64,000 bases of DNA from JAAELZ01 sp965223465 (GTDB lineage: Bacteria > Pseudomonadota > Gammaproteobacteria > Arenicellales > Poriferihabitantaceae): positions 1,984,001 to 2,048,000 of the forward strand of contig OZ245025.1 in assembly GCA_965223465.1 (NCBI GenBank), read 5' to 3'. The notes under the pieces were generated by a model. The model did no database searches. It saw nothing but the letters and a program-made list of their open reading frames with translations, and had not been told where the DNA came from. Shown one piece after another: positions 26,394-36,305 of this stretch. Numbering within the stretch: the first letter of the stretch is position 1; each line of letters opens with the position of its first letter. The position numbers and the translations under genes were made by a program.

Positions 26394-28379
26394 TTAATAA
26401 TCCGTACCATTGATTTTTTTAGCGGTTTTGCTCAGCTTTCGCAGCTGCGCTGAACCGCTGCTTGATACAATTTCTGTTATGCGCTCGAATCTTTTACTTA
26501 CGCCCGCAGGAACCGAGATCTTATTGAGTAATTCGGGTTTGCGGGTCTGAGAATGTGTAGACTCGTCCGTCGACTGGGTCTTCATCAGCATCGAATCTGT
26601 AACTTCCTGAGCACTGACTTTAGATACCTCATCGGGTAAGTGTTTCCAGAAGAAATACCCACTGGCACGCAGCCTGGATTTGTAATGACGATTCCAAAAA
26701 TACAGCAACATCATTAACAACAAAATAAACGTTGAGATCGGGTGATGCTGAGTAATCCAGTTAACCCAAGGTGTGGCAATATCGGGTATGAACCAGGAAA
26801 ATGGATTTCCTGCTTCGCCTACTTCAGAAGACTGCAAGTTAGCACAATCAGTATTTTGCACAAATTTGCAAACCAGCTCGTTCTTCACTTGGGTTGCATT
26901 ACTAAAAATTGGGGCAAAAAATAAATAGCTTGAAAGCGCTGCAAACAATGCCCAAATAAAGGCACGTCTGGATTTTTGGCTCTCGATTTGCGCAAACCAA
27001 TACTTTAGATCTTTATGGTTATGCTTGCCTTGCGCAGTCAGATTCAGTTCAATTTTCTCGATTCGTGGTTCGTCATGAATCAAGGCTCCATCCTCGTTAG
27101 GGTCAATTTCTTGACTTTGATTGTTTGGAGCGTCTGACCAAACATTAAATTTTGCTGGTATTGTGATGGGTAGGTATGAATCAGTATGCGCTAGCAGCCG
27201 ATCAATAGCCGAGCAATGGATCAAAGGCAAGGTGAGGTTTTCTTGCTCGTGCAAATAATCAATTTCACTCGCACTAGGATTTGTGGAAACGTCGGCGTGC
27301 TCGTTGGCACCGTTGCCACTCATCGGTATATCGCCAGTTTGTAGCCAATTATAGTAATTAGGGTTACCTCGATTGACCACCGTCAGTATCTTACGGGGTG
27401 AATAGCGGTAATACACCGCCAGCGCCGCTCTGGAATCATACATTTTGTCATGCGCGTTGGCTTTACAACGAATCTCCGACAGTGATTGAGATAAAAATTG
27501 CAATGGTGCTTGCTGCTTTTTTGCGCAGATACGCCCCATCTCGCCGATCATCCAGTTTAAGGATATATGCGCTAAGCCATCTTTGGGATAACCACCCCCT
27601 ACGTTAGAGTGCATACCGGAAAACCAAGCCTGGATAATCCGGTCATTGGCAGATTCTGAGTGACCTTGAGGCCAGAAAAGGGGGTTAAAGGTGCTTCGCT
27701 CGTCATCAATCGCCAAGGCCTGGCGCGCGTGCGTCGATTTGCCCGGCAGTGATTCAACCACCTCATCGTATGTCCAGGGTTCGCAAATTAGACGCCGAAT
27801 CCAGTTAGCAGGCGCGCCTACCGCGTTCACTGTATCCCAAACACCGACCGTAATATCTCGAACGTGCTGGTGATGATCGCCGATAAAAGCAACCTCACGC
27901 AGCGCCTCAAATTCTCGCGACAAGGCGTCACGAACATTTTGTTTATCCTTAAATGCCCGACTACAACTCTGTTTATACTCATCCACCACCCACTTAATGT
28001 GATCATCCAACGCCCGTGGGGTAAAGTCCTGGGGTGTGCTAGGCACTCCAAGATAGTGTAATATATTGTGCAATACGCGCACAGTATACGCGCCGCGACT
28101 AAAGCCAAATAAATATACCTGATCACCCGGGTTGTAATTCAAGGCGACATAGCGATACAAACATCTAACATTTTCGGTTAGCCCCCAGCCGAAGGCCGCA
28201 CCGGCCAACTTAACCAATAAGGTTTTTTTAGTTCCCACGCCATCATGGTACTTTGCTACCTGCCTGGGTTGTTGGCTATTAAGATCCAGGGCATTATATA
28301 AGCGCCATACGTTAGTACCCCGCCCCACGCCACCTCGATTTCCGGTTCCATCAGCACATATAATAATATTTTTACTCAT
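26394..28379 (-). CDS. DUF2235 protein (Tle1-like phospholipase domain) with C-terminal membrane anchors
   Basis: 661 residues from the ATG at 28379, which has GGAGG 5 nt upstream; an ATG four codons earlier overlaps that site and is less likely. The DUF2235 domain (about 1-390) starts with the family's CADGTGN motif and has the nucleophile elbow FGFSRGAYTVR (Ser94), as in the type VI lipase effectors Tle1. Around residues 470-500 and 535-555 are two hydrophobic helices (FIWALFAALSSYLFFAPIF and STFILLLMMLLYFW), then a basic tail. So it is probably a membrane-bound lipase. No type VI secretion genes are in the window. It is flanked by a nuclease and an alpha/beta hydrolase gene. Confidence 0.82.
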   Translation of the reverse strand: MSKNIIICADGTGNRGGVGRGTNVWRLYNALDLNSQQPRQVAKYHDGVGTKKTLLVKLAGAAFGWGLTENVRCLYRYVALNYNPGDQVYLFGFSRGAYTVRVLHNILHYLGVPSTPQDFTPRALDDHIKWVVDEYKQSCSRAFKDKQNVRDALSREFEALREVAFIGDHHQHVRDITVGVWDTVNAVGAPANWIRRLICEPWTYDEVVESLPGKSTHARQALAIDDERSTFNPLFWPQGHSESANDRIIQAWFSGMHSNVGGGYPKDGLAHISLNWMIGEMGRICAKKQQAPLQFLSQSLSEIRCKANAHDKMYDSRAALAVYYRYSPRKILTVVNRGNPNYYNWLQTGDIPMSGNGANEHADVSTNPSASEIDYLHEQENLTLPLIHCSAIDRLLAHTDSYLPITIPAKFNVWSDAPNNQSQEIDPNEDGALIHDEPRIEKIELNLTAQGKHNHKDLKYWFAQIESQKSRRAFIWALFAALSSYLFFAPIFSNATQVKNELVCKFVQNTDCANLQSSEVGEAGNPFSWFIPDIATPWVNWITQHHPISTFILLLMMLLYFWNRHYKSRLRASGYFFWKHLPDEVSKVSAQEVTDSMLMKTQSTDESTHSQTRKPELLNKISVPAGVSKRFERITEIVSSSGSAQLRKLSKTAKKINGTDY

Positions 28380-28418
28380 ACCTGCCTCCATAATGATTGG
28401 TACTGTCTGATTTCAGAT

Positions 28419-29186
28419 CTACGCTGCATTGGCGGATAATGCGGCCTCACGCGCCTGTTCCATATCCCACATACGTCCTTTGTGCTGTTTAAATTCGTCT
28501 GCTTTCTCGCCGCGTAGCCGATCCCATAGAACCAATCCAGCGCGTCTCTCTATATCTACGGTCTTACATAAGAAGCTGCCGAGATCCGCGGTTGAGGCTT
28601 CATTTTTCAACATAAAAGACCACAACCTAAGTTTTCCGCGCGCGTTCTCCGCTAGCACTGTTTTAAAATAAGCGTGTGGAATGGGCACAACCACGTCATT
28701 TTCATCTTCGTGATTCTTGCCGATAACCTCAATCGGCTTGCCCACATCAAATAACGGACCACAGGTTACATAAGTCTCAATATACATATGCGAAAGGTCG
28801 CGTACGGCTTCCTCGAGTTTTCGCCATATGCCTCGATTGAAGTTGGGTTTTTGCGGTGTCATATTAGATAGCAGGAAGGTCTCACTGTTGCGCACTCGGT
28901 TTGAGCGTTTATCCGCGCTTGCTATCAAATGTCCACGATCATGTGCCGAGTTTTCATAGTCAACTAACTCTGCGCGAAAATACTCAGGAACGCGTAAGTC
29001 CGATCGGAAACTATCGTCGCGCGTGACCTCAACCCGACGATTAAATGGGTCGATGACTTCCATCGCCCAGGCTGCCTGGCGAAGCAAATATGAATAGCCC
29101 ACCACATATTGGCGATTAAAGAGCAGTTGATCCGCGCCTGGCATACCGTAGCGACTTTCAGGGCGTAAACTGGGAATTTCTAACAT
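28419..29186 (-). CDS. DNA/RNA non-specific endonuclease (DRGH / NUC1 type)
   Basis: 255 residues. The beta-beta-alpha-metal motif is complete: AHDRGHLIAS with the general base His86, then SNMTPQKPNFNRGIWRKLEE with metal-binding Asn117 and Glu125. Such enzymes cut DNA and RNA with little sequence preference. Unlike secreted Serratia-type nucleases, there is no signal peptide, so it would act inside the cell unless exported by other means. No dedicated inhibitor gene is recognisable next to it. First gene of the three-gene cassette, 39 bp before the DUF2235 gene. Confidence 0.88.
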   Translation of the reverse strand: MLEIPSLRPESRYGMPGADQLLFNRQYVVGYSYLLRQAAWAMEVIDPFNRRVEVTRDDSFRSDLRVPEYFRAELVDYENSAHDRGHLIASADKRSNRVRNSETFLLSNMTPQKPNFNRGIWRKLEEAVRDLSHMYIETYVTCGPLFDVGKPIEVIGKNHEDENDVVVPIPHAYFKTVLAENARGKLRLWSFMLKNEASTADLGSFLCKTVDIERRAGLVLWDRLRGEKADEFKQHKGRMWDMEQAREAALSANAA

Positions 29187-29531
29187 GGCTACCCGATGTT
29201 GTTTGTCTTGAGACCATTAAAAACGCAAAGACGCGAATCTTCTGTGTCGATCCCCACAAAACCGCATATTTGTATAAACCAAATTATCTAGGGATTTACA
29301 GGTAACCAAGCGGATATATAGGAAATTAAAGTGCATAAAAACTACGCATCTCATCCCCAGAGCAAATGACTACTTTATCTGTCTATAAGTAATACTATTT
29401 GGCTTACCCTTGTTGGGAAGAGGAGACGGCAACTAATATGGTACAATCAGAAAATAAGTAAATATTAAAATACTTATAACGCTGTTAATAACGCTTTGCT
29501 CAGTGCAACCCAGCACTCGATTTGTATTTAT
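29187..29531. other. Intergenic region between nuclease cassette and soeA, 345 bp
   Basis: This AT-rich stretch separates two divergent transcription units and should carry both promoters. The only promoter-like element I can point to is TACAAT near 29444 with an upstream TG (extended -10 form) for soeA, without a good -35. No RNA gene or repeat seen. Confidence 0.3.
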
Positions 29532-32435
29532 ATGTCTCAACTTGATACTGATATTACCGAGGTCAAAAGCACTACGTGTTATATGTGTGCCTGCCGCTGC
29601 GGTATTAATGTACACCTCAAAAACGGCGAGGTTCGTTATATTGAAGGCAACCCTGATCATCCTTTGAATAAAGGCGTTATTTGCGCCAAAGGCTCGTCGG
29701 GCATTATGAAGCAATACTCTCCCGCGCGCCTCACGCAACCTTTGATGCGCAAACAAAATGCTGAGCGGGGAGCAGGTCAATTCGAGCCTATTTCCTGGGA
29801 GATAGCGTTTGATTTACTTGAACAACGGCTAAAGCATTTGCGCGCGACAGATCCAAAAAAGTTTGCTTTGTTCACTGGTCGCGACCAAATGCAGGCACTC
29901 ACCGGTTTATTTGCCAAGCAGTTTGGTACCCCCAATTATGCCGCCCATGGGGGCTTTTGTTCGGTTAACTTGGCAGCGGGGATGATCTATAGTATTGGTG
30001 GCTCATTCTGGGAGTTTGGCGGCCCTGATCTTGACCACGCTAAACTATTTGTGATGATAGGTACCGCCGAAGACCACCACTCCAACCCACTTAAGATCGA
30101 ATTATCCAAATTCAAACGTTATGGCGGGAAACTAATTGCAGTCAACCCCATCCGCTCGGGCTATGCGGCAGTAGCGGATGAATGGATACCCATCAAGCCC
30201 GGTACCGATGGTGCGCTTCTTATGGCGATTAATCGGGAGATTATTGAGCAGGGATTATATGATCGCGATTTTGTCGTACACTACACCAACGGCCCTGAGC
30301 TGGTAAATCTTGATAAAAATAGCACCGAAGAAGGCATGTTTGTGCGCTTTGAAGTGCCCGAAGAAGAAGGTTGTTTCGACCCACAAAATAAACTCTGGTG
30401 GGATCGCGAACTAAACAAACCTATTTCCAGCCATACGGAGGGTGCAGACCCCTATTTAACCGGTGATTTCAAGTTGCATGACGACACCCCGGTTAAACCA
30501 GCGTTTCAACTGTTACGCGAAAGGTTAGATCAATACACACCTGAATGGGCTGAAAAGATCACCCATATTCCAGCAGATACCATTCGTCGTCTGGCGCATG
30601 AAATGGGGGTGACCGCGCGCGATCAAAAAATTGAGCTTCCGTATCAATGGATTGATACCTGGGGAAAAGAACATGAAACCGTGACGGGTAACCCGGTGGC
30701 ATTTCATGCTATGCGAGGACTGGCAGCGCATTCGAACGGGTTTCAAAGTATTCGTGCTTTGAGTATTTTGATGGCCTTACTCGGCACCATTGATCGGCCT
30801 GGCGGATTCCGACATAAGGCGCCTTTTCCACGACCGATTCCACCCTGCCCCAAAACACCCAATCATCCGGATCAGATTCAACCCAACACGCCGCTGGACG
30901 GCGTGCCGCTAGGTTGGCCTGCCGAACCAGATGATTTGTTTGTCGATGATGAGGGCAAGCCTGCCCGCATCGATAAAGCGTATTCCTGGGAATACCCCCT
31001 ATCTGCACATGGCTTAATGCATAACGTCATCACGAACGCCTGGCGAGGGGATCCGTATGAGCTAGACACCTTGATGATTTTCATGGCGAATATGGCGTGG
31101 AACTCATCCATGAATACCAGCGAAGTGCGAAACATGCTGGTAGATAAACGCGAAGATGGTGAATATAAAATCCCATTTATCGTGGTGTGCGACGCGTTTC
31201 AATCGGAAATGACGGCGTTTGCCGATTTAATCCTGCCCGATACAAGCTATTTGGAACGCCACGACGTGATGTCGATGCTCGATCGCCCTATCTCAGAATT
31301 TGATGGGCCGGTGGATTCCGTGCGGGTTCCAATATTACCCCCCACCGGAGAATGTAAGCCCTTTCAGGAAGTATTGATCGAACTGGGTTCACGGCTTGGT
31401 TTTGCCGCCTTTACCGACAAAGAAGGTAAGAGAAAATATCGAGACTATCCCGATTTTATCGCACGTTTTGAGACCGCCCCTGGCTCAGGCATCGGATTTT
31501 TATCCGGCTGGCGAGGCCAAGGTGGAGAGAAATCGATGCGCGGTGAACCTAACCCAAACCAGTGGAAAATGTATGAAGAAAACAATTGCATGCATCACCA
31601 CAAACTCCCCCCTTCTTACCAATATATGCGTAATTGGAACCAGGGCTATTTAAACTGGGCTCAGGAACACGGCTTGACACGCTACGCCGAACCCATTGAC
31701 GTCCACCTATACTCAGAAGTATTACAAAAATTCAGGCGCGCAGCGATGGGAAAATCGAATGGTCGTAAACCGCCCAAACATTTAAAGGCGAGAATTGAAC
31801 GGTTTATGGATCCTTTACCGTTTTACTACGAACCGCTCGAAAATGAAGGCATCGAACGCAAGCAATACCCGCTTAATGCGCTCACGCAACGGCCCATGGC
31901 GATGTATCACTCGTGGGATTCACAAAATGCCTGGTTACGCCAGATTCATGCGCACAACTATATGCATATGCACCCGAGTGTGGGTCAACAAAATGGTTTT
32001 GTTGATGGTGATTGGGTATGGGTTGAATCGGTTCACGGCAAGGTGCGTTGCCAAGCAAAATTCACCGAGGCGGTAGAACCCGGCACTGTCTGGACTTGGA
32101 ACGCGATTGGTAAGGCTTCGGGTGCATGGGGCCTTGATAAAAATGCCAATGAATCCAAACGAGGGTTCTTGCTAAACCATTTGATCGGGGAAGAACTACC
32201 CAATCAGGAGCCGGGGCAGCACTTATCCAATTCAGATCCAATCACAGGTCAGGCCGCCTGGTTTGATGTGCGGGTAAGAATATATAAAGCCGACAATAAC
32301 GAACCGCCCGAAACCAGCCCTCAGTTTTCAAGCATACCGGTATATCCGGGCATGAATGAAGCACCCAAAAAGTGGTTGGCTTTCAAAGCAGGCAATGGCC
32401 GCTTCAAACGATTCCTTTCAGGGGGAAAGGCATGA
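29532..32435 (+). CDS. soeA: Sulfite dehydrogenase (quinone)-type molybdopterin subunit SoeA
   Basis: 967 residues from the ATG at 29532; a longer in-frame start adds 12 residues of poor character. The N-terminal [4Fe-4S] motif is Cys16-x2-Cys19-x3-Cys23-x27-Cys51. Mo-bisMGD binding segments include KPGTDGALLMAIN and late MYHSWDSQNAWLRQIHAHNY. There is no Tat signal, so the enzyme faces the cytoplasm, as SoeABC of purple sulfur bacteria does. With the FeS subunit and DmsC-like anchor directly downstream this fits SoeABC, which oxidises sulfite to sulfate and feeds electrons to quinone. Related polysulfide or tetrathionate reductases are alternatives, but those usually carry Tat signals. Confidence 0.8.
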   Translation: MSQLDTDITEVKSTTCYMCACRCGINVHLKNGEVRYIEGNPDHPLNKGVICAKGSSGIMKQYSPARLTQPLMRKQNAERGAGQFEPISWEIAFDLLEQRLKHLRATDPKKFALFTGRDQMQALTGLFAKQFGTPNYAAHGGFCSVNLAAGMIYSIGGSFWEFGGPDLDHAKLFVMIGTAEDHHSNPLKIELSKFKRYGGKLIAVNPIRSGYAAVADEWIPIKPGTDGALLMAINREIIEQGLYDRDFVVHYTNGPELVNLDKNSTEEGMFVRFEVPEEEGCFDPQNKLWWDRELNKPISSHTEGADPYLTGDFKLHDDTPVKPAFQLLRERLDQYTPEWAEKITHIPADTIRRLAHEMGVTARDQKIELPYQWIDTWGKEHETVTGNPVAFHAMRGLAAHSNGFQSIRALSILMALLGTIDRPGGFRHKAPFPRPIPPCPKTPNHPDQIQPNTPLDGVPLGWPAEPDDLFVDDEGKPARIDKAYSWEYPLSAHGLMHNVITNAWRGDPYELDTLMIFMANMAWNSSMNTSEVRNMLVDKREDGEYKIPFIVVCDAFQSEMTAFADLILPDTSYLERHDVMSMLDRPISEFDGPVDSVRVPILPPTGECKPFQEVLIELGSRLGFAAFTDKEGKRKYRDYPDFIARFETAPGSGIGFLSGWRGQGGEKSMRGEPNPNQWKMYEENNCMHHHKLPPSYQYMRNWNQGYLNWAQEHGLTRYAEPIDVHLYSEVLQKFRRAAMGKSNGRKPPKHLKARIERFMDPLPFYYEPLENEGIERKQYPLNALTQRPMAMYHSWDSQNAWLRQIHAHNYMHMHPSVGQQNGFVDGDWVWVESVHGKVRCQAKFTEAVEPGTVWTWNAIGKASGAWGLDKNANESKRGFLLNHLIGEELPNQEPGQHLSNSDPITGQAAWFDVRVRIYKADNNEPPETSPQFSSIPVYPGMNEAPKKWLAFKAGNGRFKRFLSGGKA

Positions 32436-33163
32436 CGCAATTGGCATTGGTGATTGATTTGAACGTGTGCGTTGGTTGTTCTGCCTGCGTAACCTCCTGT
32501 AAAGAATGGAATACCTCTGGTGAGGCCGCAGGGGTCATGGCAGATAAAAATCCATATGGTAAAGATCCATCTGGTACTTTTTTTAATCGAGTACAAACCT
32601 TTGAAGTGGGCGAATACCCAAAAACTGAAATCGTCCATTTTCCTAAGAGTTGTTTGCACTGCGAAGAACCGCCTTGTGTGCCTGTTTGCCCAACGGGCGC
32701 TAGCTACAAACGTAAAGAGGACGGTATTGTTTTGGTCGATTATGATAAATGTATTGGCTGCAAATACTGCTCCTGGTCCTGCCCATACGGTGCGCGCGAA
32801 CTGGACGAAAAGCAAAAAGTCATGAAGAAATGCACCTTATGTGTCGATCGGATTTATGATGAGCGCTTACCGAAAGAGCGCCGTAAACCTTCTTGTGTGT
32901 TAGCCTGCCCCACCAATGCAAGATTATTTGGGGATGTACATGACCCATATTCCCATGTATCTGAGCTAATTCGCGAAGCAGGAGGCTACCAGCTCATGCC
33001 GGAATGGGGAACCAAACCATCAAATCATTACTTACCAAGGCGAAAAACCAAGATTACCGTTCGCGAAGATGAGCTCGAACGAGTGGACAACCCACTAAAG
33101 AAAGAAATTCGTCGTAAGGTGACAGAAGACGATGTCACGCTTGACGATTTTGTAGCCTGGTAA
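32432..33163 (+). CDS. soeB: Iron-sulfur subunit SoeB
   Basis: 243 residues from MTQLALVIDLN; the ATG overlaps the soeA stop (ATGA), so translation is coupled. Four ferredoxin-type cysteine clusters are present: CVGCSACVTSCKEW, CLHCEEPPCVPVCPTGA, CIGCKYCSWSCPYGA and CTLCVD with CVLACPTNA, giving four [4Fe-4S] centres as in DmsB/PsrB subunits. It passes electrons from the molybdenum subunit to the membrane anchor. Confidence 0.9.
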   Translation: MTQLALVIDLNVCVGCSACVTSCKEWNTSGEAAGVMADKNPYGKDPSGTFFNRVQTFEVGEYPKTEIVHFPKSCLHCEEPPCVPVCPTGASYKRKEDGIVLVDYDKCIGCKYCSWSCPYGARELDEKQKVMKKCTLCVDRIYDERLPKERRKPSCVLACPTNARLFGDVHDPYSHVSELIREAGGYQLMPEWGTKPSNHYLPRRKTKITVREDELERVDNPLKKEIRRKVTEDDVTLDDFVAW

Positions 33164-33187
33164 TCTCCGAATAATAGTATCTTACTT

Positions 33188-34165
33188 ATGCACCCTGCTT
33201 TTTCTGTGATTTTCCTTACAACCCTGATTGGCGCTGCCCAAGGTTTGTTTCTAGCCGTTTTCGCTGGCCAGATTTATAGTGATTTGGGCGTGGTTAACGA
33301 GCCCCTGGAAAATCAGTTTTTTATAGTTGGCACAATCATTGTTGCGGCTTTAATGGCCCTGGGCTTATTTGCCTCATTTTTTCATCTGGGTCGCCCAGAA
33401 CGCGCTTGGCGTACCGTAACCAAATGGAAAACCTCATGGCTATCGCGTGAAGTGCTGGTACTACCTGTGTTTAGTGTGGCAGCAATTATTTGGGGATTGC
33501 TACACTATCAGGGATACGATCCGGTGGTCTTCTCACCAAGCAATGAAGTTCAGATTAGTTTGAGTATGGCAGTTGGTTTATTGGCGGCTGGCCTGGCCAT
33601 GTTATTGTATCTCAGCACCGGTATGATATACGCCGCAGTGAAATTTATTCAGGAATGGGCCACCCCGCTTACCGTAATTAACTATGCGATACTCGGCATT
33701 GCTTCTGGCTTTACCTTGGCAACCACACTGGCAAGCTGGCTGGGTATGGAAACTACTTTTTACTATGCGAACTGGGCCATCCTGCTCACTATTTTAGGTT
33801 TTGCCACGCGTATGATCACGCTATACCGAAATACCCATTTAAAGCTTAAATCGAACCAGCAAACCGCGATTGGGGTGCGCCATCCTAAAATTCGCCAAAC
33901 TTCGCAAGGCGCGATGGGAGGCTCGTTTAATACGCGCGAATTTTTTCACCACCAAACGGAAACAACCGTAAACTCGATTAAATGGTTTTTTATTGTCGCC
34001 GCCTTTATTGCACCCATCAGTTTATTATTTATCGGGTTACGCGCAGATCAGGCCACACTATTTGGCATTGCATTTATCGTACAATATATGGGTCTGTTGG
34101 CAGAGCGCTGGTATTTCTTTGCACAAGCCAGGCACCCACAAAACCTATACTACGCAGCAACCTAA
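33188..34165 (+). CDS. soeC: DmsC-family membrane anchor SoeC
   Basis: 325 residues with about eight transmembrane helices. The DmsC-like pattern is recognised in the N-terminal PAFSVIFLTTLIGAAQGLFL, ASFFHLGRPERAWR and SSWLSREV-like WLSREVLVLP. It anchors the complex in the cytoplasmic membrane and hands electrons to quinone. It follows soeB by 24 bp, and a molybdopterin-binding-domain protein follows it by 27 bp. Confidence 0.87.
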   Translation: MHPAFSVIFLTTLIGAAQGLFLAVFAGQIYSDLGVVNEPLENQFFIVGTIIVAALMALGLFASFFHLGRPERAWRTVTKWKTSWLSREVLVLPVFSVAAIIWGLLHYQGYDPVVFSPSNEVQISLSMAVGLLAAGLAMLLYLSTGMIYAAVKFIQEWATPLTVINYAILGIASGFTLATTLASWLGMETTFYYANWAILLTILGFATRMITLYRNTHLKLKSNQQTAIGVRHPKIRQTSQGAMGGSFNTREFFHHQTETTVNSIKWFFIVAAFIAPISLLFIGLRADQATLFGIAFIVQYMGLLAERWYFFAQARHPQNLYYAAT

Positions 34166-34192
34166 ACCTACGACAAATTCCAAAATCCTCAT

Positions 34193-34945
34193 ATGACAAA
34201 AGAGCCAACCACATTTGGGTTAGTGCTGGTGGGAGATGAGCTACTTTCAGGAAAACGTAAAGATGTCCATTTTGAATTTCTAGTGAACACGCTGGCCCAG
34301 CGTGGTGGACAACTGGCATGGGCACGCATGGTTGGGGATGATATTGACGCACAATCTCAAACCTACCGCCAAAGCCTAGCCAGCGGTAGCGTAGTCTTTT
34401 CTTTTGGTGGCATCGGCGCCACCCCGGATGACCTCACGCGCCAAGCCACTGCACTTGCATTTGAGCGTGAACTAGAATTCCACCCAGAAGGAATAAAAAT
34501 TATGCAAGCACGCTTTGGCAAAGATTTTAGTCCTCGACGTAAGGAGCTGATTAATTTCCCCAAAGGTGCGGATTTAATTCCTAACCCGATTAACCAGGTA
34601 CCCGGGTTTAGCCTGATGCAGCATCATTTTGTACCCGGTTTTCCCAATATGGCGCACCCGATGGTTGAATGGGTACTAGAAACATACTACAGCAACGCAT
34701 TTGATCCATCTCCAAGAATTGAACGTACACTGCATACCCAAGGTGCGTATGAGAGCGACCTTATTCCTATTATGGAACAGGTTTTGTCTGACCACCCAAC
34801 GGTCAAGCTATCAAGCTTGCCTCAAAGCAAAAATATTGGTTTGATAGAGCTTGCGATAAAGGCAGAAAAACAAGTTGCTGAAGCGGCTTTTAATCACTTG
34901 TGTGAACTACTTGACCAGTCGAGAATTTCCTATGAATTAGACTAA
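34193..34945 (+). CDS. CinA/MoaB-like molybdopterin-binding domain protein
   Basis: 250 residues. The MoCF-type motif is FSFGGIGATPDDLTRQA and the start FGLVLVGDELLSGKRKDVHF is typical of the CinA N-terminal domain (COG1058). The nicotinamide-deamidase half of CinA is absent. In eukaryotic and archaeal relatives this fold binds molybdopterin or hydrolyses FAD. Its place right behind soeABC suggests help with molybdenum cofactor for that enzyme, but this is only from context. Its last 4 bp overlap the end of the convergent MATE gene. Confidence 0.82.
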   Translation: MTKEPTTFGLVLVGDELLSGKRKDVHFEFLVNTLAQRGGQLAWARMVGDDIDAQSQTYRQSLASGSVVFSFGGIGATPDDLTRQATALAFERELEFHPEGIKIMQARFGKDFSPRRKELINFPKGADLIPNPINQVPGFSLMQHHFVPGFPNMAHPMVEWVLETYYSNAFDPSPRIERTLHTQGAYESDLIPIMEQVLSDHPTVKLSSLPQSKNIGLIELAIKAEKQVAEAAFNHLCELLDQSRISYELD

Positions 34946-36285
34946 GCGGTCTTTCTCACACCAAATTCTTGGCGACGATTTATTGGGTATCTGGACAACA
35001 ATGTGATACCACGGATACCAAGGAAAATTTCCAGTGCAAGCCATAACCCATGGTTTTGCCAAATTGGTAAAAACTGCCACCACGCCAACAGGTACACAAA
35101 CAAGGACAGCAGCATCATATTGCGCATTTCGCGCGTCCAGGTCGCACCAATGTACACCCCATCCATCAAGAACGCTAGCACGCCAAATACCCCGGTAAGC
35201 GCGGCCCAAATCAGATAGCGCTTTGCCTCCACGCGAACCATTTCATTCGGGGTGAATCCATCAATGGTGATCGGACCTAGCAGCATCAATAGACAAAACA
35301 ACACAAGTGACAATAATCCACTCCAAAATAACGAGATGCGCACGGCCTGATCAAATGCGGGCTGGTATCTGGCCCCAATTGCTTTACCGACCAGTTGCTC
35401 AACTGCATTGGAAAAGCCATCGAGCATAAATGCTGAAAGTAAAAAGAAATTTAGTAGTAAGCCGTTGGCCGCCAGGGTAACATCCCCCAAGCGGCTGCTT
35501 TGTGCAGTAAAAAAGCTAAATGCAAACAACAATGCCAAGGAACGAACCATAATATCGGAGTTAAGCGATAAGGTGCGTTTGATTTTTTGACCGTCGAATA
35601 CGTGTGCAACACCTGGCCAAATGTTTCCCGCCTTATGAAGGACAATGATGGTACCCAGCAATGTCGCTAGTCCTTCAGAAAGCAAAGTAGCCCACGCCAC
35701 GCCCGCGATACCCCCTCCTTTAATTAGGCCAAGGTAGATCGACATAACAATATTGAAACTACTCGCAATGACTTGTAACGCTAAACCAAGTCGAACATGC
35801 GCCAACCCCAACAACCAACCAAGAATCGAATAATTGAGTAAGGTAAACGGCGCAGCCAGTATGCGAATACCAAAATATAGCGTTACTGCGCTGGCGACCG
35901 CTGATGAAGGACGCATCAAGGCAAGGCCAATATCGAGTAGAACCCCCGAAGCAAGCACAAGTGATACACCCACAACCAACGATAATCCTACGGCACGCAC
36001 TAATACCGCTTGCTGTTCTCGCTCATCCCTGGCACCCAAAGCTTGGGCAGTTAGACCCGTCGTGCTGGCACGTAGAAAGTTGAGCCCAGTAAAAATAACA
36101 TCAAAAATAACTGCACCCACTGCAAGCCCGCCAAGCATGGCAGTATCACCCAGTTGACCGATTACAGCGGTATCCGTAATGCCCATCAAGGGTACCGTAA
36201 TTGAGGCGAGCATGACCGGCCAAACCAGCGCAAATACGCTGTTTCGTGTCACCTCAAATGGATGCATTTTTAACCGAGTTGACAC
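34942..36285 (-). CDS. MATE family efflux transporter (DinF-like)
   Basis: 447 residues with twelve transmembrane helices in two MatE repeats. Family segments include VMLASITVPLMGITDTAVIGQLG at the start and the linker GATVGKAIGAR-like QLVGKAIGARYQPA in the second half. The pattern PLMGITDTAVIG is of the DinF branch. It exports organic cations or toxic compounds using sodium or proton gradients. Substrate unknown. Confidence 0.93.
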   Translation of the reverse strand: MSTRLKMHPFEVTRNSVFALVWPVMLASITVPLMGITDTAVIGQLGDTAMLGGLAVGAVIFDVIFTGLNFLRASTTGLTAQALGARDEREQQAVLVRAVGLSLVVGVSLVLASGVLLDIGLALMRPSSAVASAVTLYFGIRILAAPFTLLNYSILGWLLGLAHVRLGLALQVIASSFNIVMSIYLGLIKGGGIAGVAWATLLSEGLATLLGTIIVLHKAGNIWPGVAHVFDGQKIKRTLSLNSDIMVRSLALLFAFSFFTAQSSRLGDVTLAANGLLLNFFLLSAFMLDGFSNAVEQLVGKAIGARYQPAFDQAVRISLFWSGLLSLVLFCLLMLLGPITIDGFTPNEMVRVEAKRYLIWAALTGVFGVLAFLMDGVYIGATWTREMRNMMLLSLFVYLLAWWQFLPIWQNHGLWLALEIFLGIRGITLLSRYPINRRQEFGVRKTA

Positions 36286-36305
36286 AGATTACAACCTAGG
36301 TTTTA

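Noticed and set aside
25518..29186. Type VI secretion locus
   Set aside because: DUF2235 suggested it, but no VgrG, PAAR, Hcp or structural T6SS gene lies in the window.
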